The notes: generated by a model not told the origin, from the letters alone. Counted from the first letter of the stretch, positions 33,760 to 43,682 are shown. The stretch: DNA of 64,000 nucleotides from CAYREX01 sp964423505 (GCA_964423505.1 CAYREX010000013.1:17661-81660); one strand, 5' to 3'. Numbers and translations are program-made.

Positions 33760-35057
33760 GGGTTACGCTCGCAGGGTACAACACGGATGTCCAGAACCGC
33801 GCCTCGACTCCGGAGACCCTCTCCGCCGCCTACGCCAGGATAAGCAGGGACCCGAGGCCGGTGGGCGAGCTCCGCAGGGAGGCCGCCCGGGAGGTCTCGG
33901 CGGCCAGGGCCTCCAACCGCAGGATAGTGTTCGGCTTCGGGCACGGCTCCGTGGCGGAGCACGCGGTCCTCAGCTTCGACGTCACCGGTATCTCCCGGCT
34001 GGCGTCGGAGGCGCTCCAGGACTTCAGGCTGGCCAGCTTCACCGAGAAGTCCCAGCGCTACGTCCGGCTGGACGGCTCCGACGTGGTCGTCCCGGTGGAG
34101 CTCCGGGGGGAGGATGCCGACTCGTTCGCCGGGGCGGCCGGCAGGCTCTTCGACTCCTACGGTCGGATATACGAGGGGCTGCTCGCTGCCGGCATGCCCG
34201 AGTCGGTTGCCCGGGAGGACGCCAGGTACGTCCTTCCGCTGGCCACTTCGTGCCAGATGGGGATGACCGTCAACGCAAGGGAGCTCGAGCACATGGTGAG
34301 GAGGCTGGCGGCCCATCCGGCCGGGGAGGTCCGGGAGCTGGCGTCCGGGCTCCTCTCCGAGGCTTCGGCGGTCGCGCCCTCGCTGATGAGGTACACCGAG
34401 CCCACCCCCATGGACCGCTTCGCGCTCACTCCCTACCCGGTCTCCGGGGCGCCGGCCGACTCGGGGGAGATGGTCCTGCTCGGCTCCGACGACGACTCGC
34501 GGATAGGGGAGGCCCTGCTGGCCAGGTCGCGCGGTATGCCGCTGCCCCGGGGCTCATGGGAGGGGCTCGGCCCACGCGAGAGGGCGGGGCTTTTCGAGTC
34601 GGCCCTGGCGGGGCTCGGTCCGCACGACCCGGTGCCCCGGGAGTGGGAGCTGCTCCGTGCCGACTTCCGGCTGACGCTCTCCGCCTCGGCCTACGCCCAG
34701 CTCAAGAGGCACCGGATCTGTACGAGGCTCGCCTCCGGCTACGACCCGGGGCTCGGACTGACGGTCCCGCCCAGCCTGGAGAGGGCGGGGCTCTCTGGCG
34801 TACTCCTGGAGGCGGCCGGCGAGGCCGTCGATTCCGCAGCCGGGCTCGGCTGCCTGCCGGGATACCTCCTCACCAACGCGCACAGAAGGGTGGTGCTGCT
34901 CTCCATGAACGGCCGGGCGCTCTATCACTTCTCGAGGCTCAGGGAGGACCCCCACGCCCAGTGGGACATCAGGCGCCTGGCCGGTCTCATGATGAGGGCG
35001 GTATCGGAGAGGGCTCCCCTCTCAATGATGCGTGCCGGGGGCAGGCAGAGCTTCTAG
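33756..35057 (+). CDS. Double-length ThyX-like (FAD-dependent thymidylate synthase family) protein
   Basis: This 433-residue protein is about twice normal ThyX length. The first half has FGHGSVAEHAVLSFDVTGIS and a degenerate ThyX motif: canonical RHRxxSxNExSxRY reads DFRLASFTEKSQRY. The second half is a diverged repeat, with an intact RHR in QLKRHRICTRLASGYDP but without the rest of the motif, ending in a conserved-looking AGGRQSF. It may still make dTMP from dUMP with FADH2 and methylene-THF, or be a non-catalytic paralogue; no other thymidylate synthase is in the window. It is coupled to the GH84 gene by ATGA. Confidence 0.75.
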   Translation: MRVTLAGYNTDVQNRASTPETLSAAYARISRDPRPVGELRREAAREVSAARASNRRIVFGFGHGSVAEHAVLSFDVTGISRLASEALQDFRLASFTEKSQRYVRLDGSDVVVPVELRGEDADSFAGAAGRLFDSYGRIYEGLLAAGMPESVAREDARYVLPLATSCQMGMTVNARELEHMVRRLAAHPAGEVRELASGLLSEASAVAPSLMRYTEPTPMDRFALTPYPVSGAPADSGEMVLLGSDDDSRIGEALLARSRGMPLPRGSWEGLGPRERAGLFESALAGLGPHDPVPREWELLRADFRLTLSASAYAQLKRHRICTRLASGYDPGLGLTVPPSLERAGLSGVLLEAAGEAVDSAAGLGCLPGYLLTNAHRRVVLLSMNGRALYHFSRLREDPHAQWDIRRLAGLMMRAVSERAPLSMMRAGGRQSF

Positions 35058-35060
35058 GGA

Positions 35061-35077
35061 GGGGCCTCTGCGGCCCC
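35061..35077. terminator. Hairpin between convergent thyX-like and surface-protein genes
   Basis: GGGGCC (35061-35066) and GGCCCC (35072-35077) pair around TCTGC in the 22-bp space between the two stop codons. It could serve as a shared terminator, although neither side has a U-run. Confidence 0.35.
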
Positions 35078-35079
35078 CG

Positions 35080-37905
35080 TCAGTTGAAGGCCGTCTCGAT
35101 CGTCCTGGGTGTGCCGAGGACGGTCCCGGAGGAGGGCGTCAGCTTCAGCAGTACCCCTCCGCTCCTTCCGCCCAGGTCGAGGCTGTAGTGCCACTCCACC
35201 TCTCCCTCGTAGGAAGAGGGATGCCTGCCCAGAAGGTCCCCGGCGACGGTGGCCTCGCTCCAGGTCTCGCCTTCGTCTATGCTGTATGTCACCCTAAGGT
35301 CCAGCGTCCTCTCCCTGGGGTCGGCCAGCTCGTATGTGACGTAGGCCAGCCTGGCATCGGTATCGACCTCCCTGAGCGATGCGTGCATGACCGACGGGAC
35401 CCTGGAGTTGTCCACCGATATCGGCCCGACAACGTCCGAGAAGGTGGTGTCGCCGTCGGAGGCGGAGACCCTGAGGTACAGCTCCACGCCCTCCAGCTCT
35501 GGTACGTCCTCCGTGCTGTTCCAGTTGATGACCGAGCGGTAGGCGGAGGGCGGGTATGAGCTCCTGGCGTCCAGACCGTCCGCACGTATCCAGGAGTCGG
35601 TGCCGGATATCCTGTACTGCAGCCCGACCTGGACGTTGTCCGACTCGCCGTCGGTGATGCTCAGCGAGATGGGCACCCTGCCGGAGAAGGAGTCCCAGTC
35701 GCCGGGTGAGAGAACCTCCACGGAGGGGGGCTCGTTATTGTCGACGTGGAACGGTGCGGAGGGTACGGCTATCCCGGTCTCCAGGTCCCGCGGGACCACC
35801 CGGAACCTCACCCTGATGCCGTCGTACTCCGGCAGGTCCGCCTCCGATGCCCAGGTTATCTCGTACTGGTGGGTTCCCACCACCGGCTCCGAGCTGCCGA
35901 TGACCGTGGCCGGATGCCAGTTGCTCCCGCCGTCGGTGGAGTACTCGTAGCTGACCTCCAGCGGGTCCTCCTCCGGGTCGGAGAGCCTGACGCCCAGCTC
36001 CACATCCCCGCCGACCTCCTCGGAGGGGGCCAGCACCTGTCCCGAGGGGAGCCTGTCCGTGTCAAGGTGGATGTCGGTTATCACGCTCCAGGGGCCGGGG
36101 TCGGCGTCCGCTCCCCTGACCCTGAGGGATATCCCCTCGATGTCCGCGTTGCCCAGGTCCTCCACCGCGTACCAGGTGAACGGCTCTCCGTAGAACCAGG
36201 GCTCTATCTCCACCGTGCTGCCCCTCAGGTGGGCGTTGTGCCAGGTCTCGCCGTCGGTGGAGTACTGCGCCTGGAGCTGTATCACGTCTCCCTCCGGGTC
36301 CTCCACGGCGTAGTGTATGCTGAACTTGCCGTCGGAGACCTCCTCCGGGTTGGAGAGGTAGACGGAGGGCGGGATGTTGTTGTCCAGGTGGAAGATGTTC
36401 GATATGGCGCTGACGCCGGGCCCCTGGGTCTGGTAGGGGGTCATCTTCAGCATGCACTCGTACACGTCCGTCCCCGGGAGGTCCTCCTCGCTGTACCAGA
36501 CCACCTCTCCGCCCCTGTCGGCGAAGTGGGGGGTCTCGGTCCAGGTGAACCCCGCGTTGGTCGAGTACGCAAGGGTCACGCCGGTGGCGCCCCCGTCCGA
36601 TATCTCGTAGGGGAGGACGACGTTGCCGGACTGCTCGCCGGTAAGGGCACCGGCGGTGGCCCTGGGGAGGAAGGAGCTGCCGAAGCACCCGCAGTTGCCC
36701 TGGTCGGACATGGCCTGCGGCCAGGGACCGGGGGAGCTGCCCAGACCGGAGAGCGTCCACGCGGCCAGCCTTCCGGACCGGCCCATGACCACCAGCTCGA
36801 GGTGCCCGTCTCCGTCTACGTCGCCGGCCGCAGGGGGATGCGCCATGGACTGGCCCAGGTCGGCCGGGTAGCCCTCGAGGCTCCTCCCCTCCGCGTTCCA
36901 TGCGTACACGAGCCCGTCGGAGCAACCGACTATGACCGCCATGCCGTAATGGGTCCTGGCGATTATCGGCGCGGTGGGCCTGCCGCCTATCCTGTTCGGC
37001 CACCTCCAGGTGCCGGCCAGGCTCCCGTCGCCGTCTATCAGCGTGACCGTGCTGTCCACGGTCGAGACGGCCACCTGGAGCCCCTCGATGTCCGGATCCA
37101 GCCTTCCTATGGCCACCGGCCCCCTGGTAGTGCGGTCGTCGAGGAAGAAGGGCCAGCCGTCCAGCCTGCTCCCGCTGCTCCTCACGGCGTACAGCCTGCC
37201 GTTGTAGGTTGCCACGACGACGTCGCCCAGGCCGTCTGCGTCTATGTCGCCGGTTACCGGTACCGAGCCGGAGGAGTAACCCGTGTCGACCGGCCATCCC
37301 GGGAGCACGGAGCCGTCCGGGGCCAGGACGTAGACATCGGTGGAGACCAGCCCGCAGACCAGGCCGTAACCGTACCCGCCGCCCAGGGAGAGCTGGGAGG
37401 GTTGCCACTGCAGCTGTGCGGGGAGGGTGGCAGGCCAGCCGTCGGCGTTGGAGCCGTCGAGCTCCAGAAGATGTACCCTTGCGTCGGCGGTGCCGAAGGC
37501 CACCTCCGGCTCGCCGTCGTCATCCAGGTCTACGACGGATACGCCGGACACTATGGACGGTCCGACGAAGACCGGCCAGCCCGGCGCCTCGCTGCCGTCA
37601 TGGTATACGGCGTGCACGGAGCCCTCGTTGTCCGGGAAGACGACCAGGTCCCTGCCCTCCGGTGTCCTGCAGCCGGCCGGTCTCTTGGTGACGCCCTCGT
37701 CCGCAGCGACGGGGAAGCCCGGGAGAGCCGCGCCGTCGCCGTCCCAGCCTCCCAGCCCGTGGTCGCCCATGGGGACGAAGATGGCCATCGCGCCGTCGCC
37801 CCTCTCGGCCAGCAGCGCTCCGTTCATCGGGGTATAGGGGAGCTGGACCTCCCACTCCGGGACCTGGGCCGTGGACATGAGCAGCACAAGGGTGAAGAAG
37901 CTCAA
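35080..37905 (-). CDS. Large exported beta-propeller / Ig-like repeat protein
   Basis: This 941-residue protein starts at TTG 37905 (GGAGG 7-8 nt upstream) with a short hydrophobic leader. Residues 20-400 form an FG-GAP/PQQ-like propeller with recurring Asp-rich loops such as VDLDDDGEPEVAFG, GDIDADGLGDVVV and GDVDGDGHLELVV, which probably bind calcium. The C-terminal half has about four Ig-like repeats of roughly 105 residues, each with a DPEGD- or DPEED-type motif and a YSTDG tryptophan strand, linked by HVDNN-type hinges. It is probably displayed on or released from the cell surface as an adhesin or scaffold. It has no FlgD-like sorting tail. Confidence 0.75.
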   Translation of the reverse strand: MSFFTLVLLMSTAQVPEWEVQLPYTPMNGALLAERGDGAMAIFVPMGDHGLGGWDGDGAALPGFPVAADEGVTKRPAGCRTPEGRDLVVFPDNEGSVHAVYHDGSEAPGWPVFVGPSIVSGVSVVDLDDDGEPEVAFGTADARVHLLELDGSNADGWPATLPAQLQWQPSQLSLGGGYGYGLVCGLVSTDVYVLAPDGSVLPGWPVDTGYSSGSVPVTGDIDADGLGDVVVATYNGRLYAVRSSGSRLDGWPFFLDDRTTRGPVAIGRLDPDIEGLQVAVSTVDSTVTLIDGDGSLAGTWRWPNRIGGRPTAPIIARTHYGMAVIVGCSDGLVYAWNAEGRSLEGYPADLGQSMAHPPAAGDVDGDGHLELVVMGRSGRLAAWTLSGLGSSPGPWPQAMSDQGNCGCFGSSFLPRATAGALTGEQSGNVVLPYEISDGGATGVTLAYSTNAGFTWTETPHFADRGGEVVWYSEEDLPGTDVYECMLKMTPYQTQGPGVSAISNIFHLDNNIPPSVYLSNPEEVSDGKFSIHYAVEDPEGDVIQLQAQYSTDGETWHNAHLRGSTVEIEPWFYGEPFTWYAVEDLGNADIEGISLRVRGADADPGPWSVITDIHLDTDRLPSGQVLAPSEEVGGDVELGVRLSDPEEDPLEVSYEYSTDGGSNWHPATVIGSSEPVVGTHQYEITWASEADLPEYDGIRVRFRVVPRDLETGIAVPSAPFHVDNNEPPSVEVLSPGDWDSFSGRVPISLSITDGESDNVQVGLQYRISGTDSWIRADGLDARSSYPPSAYRSVINWNSTEDVPELEGVELYLRVSASDGDTTFSDVVGPISVDNSRVPSVMHASLREVDTDARLAYVTYELADPRERTLDLRVTYSIDEGETWSEATVAGDLLGRHPSSYEGEVEWHYSLDLGGRSGGVLLKLTPSSGTVLGTPRTIETAFN

Positions 37906-37943
37906 GCGGACACCTCCGGGGAACCATCGAATGCCTTTCGCAT

Positions 37944-37971
37944 ATTATCCGATGAAGGAAAGGGAAGTCAA
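37944..37971 (-). promoter_or_regulatory. Predicted promoter of the beta-propeller surface-protein gene
   Basis: On the minus strand TTGACT (37966-37971) and GATAAT (37944-37949) are spaced by 16 bp, each one base from consensus. The 5' leader would be about 33 nt and holds the GGAGG before the TTG start. Confidence 0.6.
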
Positions 37972-38003
37972 GCTGATGCGTTCCCGGCCAGAGGAAGCAG
38001 AGG

Positions 38004-38032
38004 TTGACTCCCGCCCATGCTGTGCGAATAAT
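38004..38032 (+). promoter_or_regulatory. Predicted promoter of the Agl/Glt-like operon
   Basis: TTGACT (38004-38009) and AATAAT (38027-38032) are 17 bp apart, each one base off consensus, giving a leader of about 77 nt. It stands back to back with the promoter at 37944-37971. It is the best sigma70-type match I found and would drive the eight genes that follow; the only sizeable gap in that block is 78 bp before the last gene. Confidence 0.65.
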
Positions 38033-38116
38033 CGAATCCGATGGCGCGCGTCGTCCGAGCGGCTCAGCGTGCCGCTGGTCAGAGGGGTCCGGAGGTAGTT
38101 TGGAGTTGGAGAGGGT

Positions 38117-39058
38117 ATGAGGATATCTGCTCTGTTGGTTCTGGCAATCGCACTCATCGCCTGTGCGGGCTCTCTCCCGTTCTCCAGGCCGGGCGTGCTG
38201 GACACGCCGGACGCCTACGTCCTTGAGCACACCGAGGTCCAGGCCGAGCTGGCCGCGTCAGCCTACTCCGTGGAGGACTCCGCGGGCAGCAGCAACAGCG
38301 AGTTCATGGTGACCGGCCATCTGGACATAGGTCTCTTCAGGTACGGTCAGATAGGGGTCTCCTACCTGGGCGAGGGAGGCCTGGCGGGCAACATCAAGGT
38401 CGCCATCCTCCACGAGGGGATAGGGTCCCCCGCGTTCGCCATAGGTCTCGAGAACATGACCGGCGAGGAGCAGATCGAGTGCTTCAAGGTCGAGGGACCG
38501 GACGGCGAGGAGATATTCTACCCCTACCGGCACGACCAGAACTGGTCGGCCTACGGGGTCGTCTCCAAGGACATGAGCTACCTCCTCGGCATACCTGTGA
38601 CGGCAAGCCTAGGTATAGGCATAGGCAGGTTCGTCGGAGTCATCGAAGAGGGTGCCCTCGGAATCGGCAGCTCCATCGGGAACGGCATCTTCGGCTCCGT
38701 GGTAGTGCGACCAACCGACGGGCTCTCCATCTCGATGGAGCAGGACGGCCGCGACCTGAACTTCGGGGCCAGCTACGACATCAACGAGTACATTGGAGTA
38801 CAGTTCGCCTGGGCGGAGCTCGAGCAGGCGGTCTTCCCGCCGGAGGGGCAGGACAGGACTGACGTAATGCAGAACTCGAAGGTCACCATCGGCGTCACCT
38901 CCACCTTCGGCCCTCTCTTCGGTGCGGACAGGCTCGCGCTTGAACGGGAGCAGCAGCGGATAGAGAGGGCCAGGCAGAGGCTCCAGGAGCTGGAGGACAG
39001 GAGAAGGGCTGCCGAGGCGGAGCTTCAGGTACTGCAGGATCTGCTCGAGAACCGCTGA
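38117..39058 (+). CDS. Lipoprotein with beta-rich body and C-terminal coiled coil (envelope machine component)
   Basis: This 313-residue protein has a signal peptide with lipobox LIAC, so C16 should be lipidated. The middle (about 40-255) alternates short polar and Gly-rich strands (GHLDIGLFRYGQIGVSYLG, GIGIGRFVGV), like outer-membrane barrel or porin-type folds. Residues 273-313 form a charged heptad coiled coil beginning LALEREQQRIERARQR. I recognise no family. As first gene of the operon, it may be the outer-membrane partner that meets the TPR and TonB-C proteins through the coiled coil. The leader carries GGAGTTGGAGAGGG before the ATG. Confidence 0.65.
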   Translation: MRISALLVLAIALIACAGSLPFSRPGVLDTPDAYVLEHTEVQAELAASAYSVEDSAGSSNSEFMVTGHLDIGLFRYGQIGVSYLGEGGLAGNIKVAILHEGIGSPAFAIGLENMTGEEQIECFKVEGPDGEEIFYPYRHDQNWSAYGVVSKDMSYLLGIPVTASLGIGIGRFVGVIEEGALGIGSSIGNGIFGSVVVRPTDGLSISMEQDGRDLNFGASYDINEYIGVQFAWAELEQAVFPPEGQDRTDVMQNSKVTIGVTSTFGPLFGADRLALEREQQRIERARQRLQELEDRRRAAEAELQVLQDLLENR

Positions 39059-39075
39059 CGGAGCGGACTGCTTAT

Positions 39076-42000
39076 ATGAGGAACACGCTGCTCTCGGCTC
39101 TGCTGGTGCTGCTCGTTCCCGCCCTCTCTCCGGCGCAGGACGAGACCGCACCCCTGCAGGACACCACCTCCACGCCGGAGGCGGTATCTGCCAGCCACCT
39201 TCTGCAGCAGGCCCAGTCCGAGCTGGAGGAGCTGGAGGAGCAGATAGCCCGCGAGGAAGCGAGGCTGGCCCGCATCCAGTCCCAGCTCGTTGCCCTCAGG
39301 CGGCAGCACGCCATGCTCTCCAGCGCCGAGAGCGCATTCCTCCTCGGAGAGGAGCTCTACCTATCCGGGTCCATCGTGTGGGCCCGTGACGCCTTCCGGT
39401 CAGTCATAGACAACTTCCCCGAGTCGGTCTACTACGACGAGGCCCTCTTCAGACTGGAGCTCATATCCTTCGAGCTTCAGGACTACGAGGGGGCCCTTAC
39501 CTACTACGACTCCCTGAGCGCTGTCGCACCGGGCTTCCCGAACCTGGACCTGGCCCAGATAGCCGCCGGCCTCTCAGCCTACAACATGAGCGAGTTCGGC
39601 CGGGCCCGGCAGCTCTACGACCTGGTCTCTCCCGCCGGTCAGTACGGCGCCCTGGCCGAGTACCTGAGGGCGGTAGCATACGTCGAGGAGGGGGACCGGG
39701 AGGCGGCCAGGAGCACCCTGGAGGGCATCCTGGGAGGCAGCGGAGCCGAGGGGGCGGACACCGGCCTGATGGACCGGGTCAGGATAGCGCTTGCCCAGTT
39801 GCAGGTCGACGAGGGCGACTTCGACGCAGCGGTCCAGAGCTACTCCCGGGTGTCGCCGTTCAGCCCCTACTACGACGTGGCCATGCTCGGCAAGGTATGG
39901 ACATTCATGCGCCAGGGCAGGTACCAGGAGGCCTACAACCTCGCGGAGCGGGTTCGACAGGAGGTCCCCGCCTCCGACCTGATATCCGAGTTCGAGCTGG
40001 CGATGGCCAACTGCGCTCTGGGTGCGGAGGACCTGGAGATGGCCGTCACCATGTACGAGGACCTGCTGGACCAGTACATGGACGTCAGCGACAGCTACGA
40101 CCTCTTCCTCTCCGGCGACTCCCTCACATACGAGGAGTTCGACCAGGAACGGGAGCGGCTGGATCGCATCCGCATAGGGCTGGCCGAGCTCAAGCAGGAG
40201 GCGTACACCCAGGGCGACCTCGAGCTGGTGGAGCTGATAGAGGAGGAGGAGGAGGCGCTCAGGCAGCTCTTCGTCGAGATAAGCAGCCTGGAGGCGGCCC
40301 TGGCACTACCGGTGGAGCTTGACTCCGAGACCATGGAGCAGGAGCTCACCAGGCTCATCCAGGTGAGCAGGTCCAACACCGAGATGCTGGCGGTCTCCGT
40401 GGACGAGGTCCATGCGCTCGCACAGGAGCAGGGAACCACCCAGGACGTCGAGGACGTCGAGGAGATAGACGAGGAGGTCGAGCGCATAAGGCTCGCCCTG
40501 CAGGACCTCTCCACGAAGTTCGAGGGCGGGATGACCCGGGGGCACGACTGGGTCCAGGAGACGCAGTACGGCATAGCCGTCGCGACCTACATGGAGAGGG
40601 AGCTGAAGCGGGACTCGCTGGACTACCTGGGCGCCTACTACAGGAACCGGATGCAGGAGGCGCTCGACGGGGGCGACTCGGTGACCGCCGCCAGGCTCGA
40701 CAGCATGCGCAGCAGGGAGATAACCGCTCTCAACGAGCGGATAGACGAAGCGGCAATCGTCAGCGCCGGCTACTTCGAGGACTACCTGGCAACCTATCCC
40801 GAGTCCAGGTTCACGCCGGACGTCCTGGTCCGGCTGGCCCAGCTCTACTACGACATAGACAACCTCGCCCACAGCCAGCAGCAGGCTGCGGTCGCCGGCG
40901 AGGAGTACATACCGGAGGACTACACCAGGTCCATCGAGCTCTACGAGAGGGTGCTGAACAACCACCCGGGCAGCGAGGTCGAGGACGTCGCGCTCTACTC
41001 CCTCGGCTACTGCCTCGAGGCCATGATGGACTTCGACGGCGCCGTCGAGAGCTACAAGGAGGTCCTGGAGAGGTTCCCGGAGAGCGACCTGGCGGCCGAG
41101 TGCAACATCAGAGTCGGCAACTACTACTTCGACATGCTCGACTACTCGAACGCCGAGACCTACTTCGACAGGATACTGGACTACCCGAACACCAGCCCCA
41201 ACCTCTACCAGCACGGCCTGTACAAGCTTGGGTGGACCCTCTACCTGAACAAGGACTTCGACAGGTCGATAGCCGTGTTCAGCTACCTGCTGCAGGACGA
41301 CCGGAACATAGAGGACATCGGCATCGAGAGGCGGGGCGACATCCGCATCCTGGACGAGTCCATGGAGTACATGGCCTACGCCTTCCTGGAGATGACCGAG
41401 AGCCCCTCCCAGCGGGTGCCCGTCGCCGTCGACTACCTGCACACCCTCGAGTCGGACACCACCACGGTGGGAGTCCTGAACCACATGGCCGAGATCTCCA
41501 GCGAGCTCACGGACTGGATGACCGCCATAGACGCCTACGAGGCGCTTCTGGCGGAGGACCCCATGTCGGACCAGGCGCCGGTCTACCAGGTGCAGATAGC
41601 CCAGGCGTACGAGGAGATGGGCGAGTACGGACTGGCCGCTGCGGCCCGGGACGAGCTGGTGACGCAGTACGGCGAGGACAGCGAGTGGGCCTCCGCCGTC
41701 GGCAGCGACGAGGCCCTCGCCACCGCCGACTCCCTCAGGGGCTCCTCCTTCGAGCAGGCCATCCAGTACTACCTCGAGCAGACGGTCACCGCCGAGGGCG
41801 ACCCGGTCGCCTACGCGGCGGCCAACGAGGCGCTGGTGGAGCGCATCAACACCTACCTCGACGAGTACGGGAACACCTCGAGAGCGTACGAGTACAGGTT
41901 CCACCTCGGAGATGCCTACTACCACCTGGGCGAGTACGTGAGCGCGGGAGAGACCTACTACCAGGTGGCCCGGGACAGCACCTCCTTCCAGAGGCAGGAG

Positions 42001-43674
42001 GTCGCCTTGAACAACGCGTTCTCCTCCTACCTCACCGCGTACGAGGATGTACCGGGGGTCGACAGCACCTACGTCCGTGGCAGGCTGCTCGAGGTCGTCA
42101 ACACCTACGTCGACGAGTACCCGGACGGCGACAACGTGGCCTGGTTCCTCTGGGCCGCCGCGCCCAAGTACTTCAACGCGGGCGAGTACGAGACCTCCCG
42201 CGAGCTTTTCGGCCGGATATACGAGGACTACCCGAACTCCGGCTATGCGGCCCGGTCCGCCAAGTTCATAGCCGACTCCTACCAGCTGCAGGAGTCGTAC
42301 GCCGAGGCGGAGGAGTGGTACGGCATGGCCTCCGAGATGGCCGCCGTGACCGGCGAGGACCTCGGGGCCGACATCGAGTACCTCGCCGCATCTTCCGCAT
42401 ACAACGACGCGGCGATGCTGGCGGAGAGCGAGAACACCGAGGACCTCCTGGCCGCAGCCCAGAGATGGGAGGAGACGGCCCACCAGCATCCGGGCTCGGA
42501 GGTCGCCCCGGTGGCCCTGTACGATGCGGCCGACACCTACGGCAGGGCCGGCGACATCGACAGCGCGGTGCGGCTCTTCCGTGAGCTCGCTACCCTCTAC
42601 CCGGAGAACCAGAGCGCCTCCCAGGGCCTCCTCAGGGCCGCCTACCTCCTGAGGGAGGACGAGCGCTACCTCGACGCGGCGGAGATGTACCTCGAGGCCT
42701 ACAACACCTTCCCCACCGCCGAGGGCATGGTCGCCGCCCTGAGCAGCGCGGCCAACAGCTACGAGCTGGCCGGCCGCGAGGACCTGTCCATAACGGTGTA
42801 CGAGCAGATAGCCGCCGACCGCGCCGGCACCCCCGCCGTGGTCACCGAGGCCTACGCCAAGATAGGCGAGTACAACTACGAGATGGGCAACTACTCCATC
42901 GCCCGGACCAACTACCAGAACGCGCTGCAGGTCTACGACCAGTACCGCGAGGCCGACATCACCTACCCGGCGATGGCGGCGTACCACCTCGGTGAGATAA
43001 CCGCGGCGGATTACTACGCTGTTACCCCGGTGAACACAGAGAACGTCGAGTACAAGACCCAGCTCTTCAACGAGGCGGTAGCCAGCTACAACCAGACCTT
43101 CACCTACCTGGACAACGAGTACTTCTTCAGGGCGGTCCTCGGTATCGGCGAGCTGCAGGAGGATTTCGCCAACGCCATCGGCTTCATGGACCCGCCGGAA
43201 GACCTTGACCCGGAGGGTGAGGAAGGGTTCTACCAGGTGCTCATGGAAGCTTACGATACCTATATCGGCAGGGCCATCAGCACCTACGAGAACGGCCTGC
43301 AGGTCGCCATGAACAACGGTATCAAGAACGAGATAACCGACAGCATCGCGGAGCACCTCGACCTCCTCTCGCCCGGGGCGAGCAGCGGTATGGGATACAC
43401 GCCAACCGGCGGGATGGAGGCACCTCCGGCGGACACCACCGGCACGGGAGGACCGCCCGCCGAGGACGAGGGCTTCGCTACCGGCGAGGACGACGCGGGT
43501 GCTCCGGAGGACGTCGAGGAGGGCTTCGCCGACGACGGTACGGATGAGCCCGGGGAGCCGGCCGACGGCGATGCGGCCGAGGGGGCCGCAGGCGAGCCGA
43601 CCGAGACCGACGGGCCCGAGACCCCCGATGAGCAGGACGGGGGCGGAGGGGGGTGCTTCCTGTGGCCGTTCTGA
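39076..43674 (+). CDS. Giant exported tetratricopeptide-repeat protein (GltI/YbgF-like)
   Basis: This 1532-residue protein has a signal peptide (1-20), a coiled coil (about 45-82, many Glu/Arg heptads) and more than 20 TPR-like helical pairs spread over roughly 85-1420. An example is YPESRFTPDVLVRLAQLYYD; several resemble the YbgF/BamD type ending in FPES. A disordered Pro/Glu/Asp/Gly tail follows (about 1435-1520), with the abrupt ending GGGGGCFLWPF. It should be a periplasmic scaffold. The pairing of a giant TPR protein with TolQ/TolR-like motor genes recalls AgmK/GltI of the Myxococcus gliding machinery. Identity to any named family is not shown. Confidence 0.75.
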   Translation: MRNTLLSALLVLLVPALSPAQDETAPLQDTTSTPEAVSASHLLQQAQSELEELEEQIAREEARLARIQSQLVALRRQHAMLSSAESAFLLGEELYLSGSIVWARDAFRSVIDNFPESVYYDEALFRLELISFELQDYEGALTYYDSLSAVAPGFPNLDLAQIAAGLSAYNMSEFGRARQLYDLVSPAGQYGALAEYLRAVAYVEEGDREAARSTLEGILGGSGAEGADTGLMDRVRIALAQLQVDEGDFDAAVQSYSRVSPFSPYYDVAMLGKVWTFMRQGRYQEAYNLAERVRQEVPASDLISEFELAMANCALGAEDLEMAVTMYEDLLDQYMDVSDSYDLFLSGDSLTYEEFDQERERLDRIRIGLAELKQEAYTQGDLELVELIEEEEEALRQLFVEISSLEAALALPVELDSETMEQELTRLIQVSRSNTEMLAVSVDEVHALAQEQGTTQDVEDVEEIDEEVERIRLALQDLSTKFEGGMTRGHDWVQETQYGIAVATYMERELKRDSLDYLGAYYRNRMQEALDGGDSVTAARLDSMRSREITALNERIDEAAIVSAGYFEDYLATYPESRFTPDVLVRLAQLYYDIDNLAHSQQQAAVAGEEYIPEDYTRSIELYERVLNNHPGSEVEDVALYSLGYCLEAMMDFDGAVESYKEVLERFPESDLAAECNIRVGNYYFDMLDYSNAETYFDRILDYPNTSPNLYQHGLYKLGWTLYLNKDFDRSIAVFSYLLQDDRNIEDIGIERRGDIRILDESMEYMAYAFLEMTESPSQRVPVAVDYLHTLESDTTTVGVLNHMAEISSELTDWMTAIDAYEALLAEDPMSDQAPVYQVQIAQAYEEMGEYGLAAAARDELVTQYGEDSEWASAVGSDEALATADSLRGSSFEQAIQYYLEQTVTAEGDPVAYAAANEALVERINTYLDEYGNTSRAYEYRFHLGDAYYHLGEYVSAGETYYQVARDSTSFQRQEVALNNAFSSYLTAYEDVPGVDSTYVRGRLLEVVNTYVDEYPDGDNVAWFLWAAAPKYFNAGEYETSRELFGRIYEDYPNSGYAARSAKFIADSYQLQESYAEAEEWYGMASEMAAVTGEDLGADIEYLAASSAYNDAAMLAESENTEDLLAAAQRWEETAHQHPGSEVAPVALYDAADTYGRAGDIDSAVRLFRELATLYPENQSASQGLLRAAYLLREDERYLDAAEMYLEAYNTFPTAEGMVAALSSAANSYELAGREDLSITVYEQIAADRAGTPAVVTEAYAKIGEYNYEMGNYSIARTNYQNALQVYDQYREADITYPAMAAYHLGEITAADYYAVTPVNTENVEYKTQLFNEAVASYNQTFTYLDNEYFFRAVLGIGELQEDFANAIGFMDPPEDLDPEGEEGFYQVLMEAYDTYIGRAISTYENGLQVAMNNGIKNEITDSIAEHLDLLSPGASSGMGYTPTGGMEAPPADTTGTGGPPAEDEGFATGEDDAGAPEDVEEGFADDGTDEPGEPADGDAAEGAAGEPTETDGPETPDEQDGGGGGCFLWPF

Positions 43675-43682
43675 CGGACCGG

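Noticed and set aside
35080..37905. Tandem Ig-like repeats considered as a DNA-level repeat array
   Set aside because: The repetition is at protein level only; the nucleotide sequences of the units have diverged.
40306..43356. 1016-codon minus-strand open frame opposite the giant TPR gene
   Set aside because: Mirrors the TPR codon periodicity (Val/Leu/Gly-rich) and has no start signal or domain.
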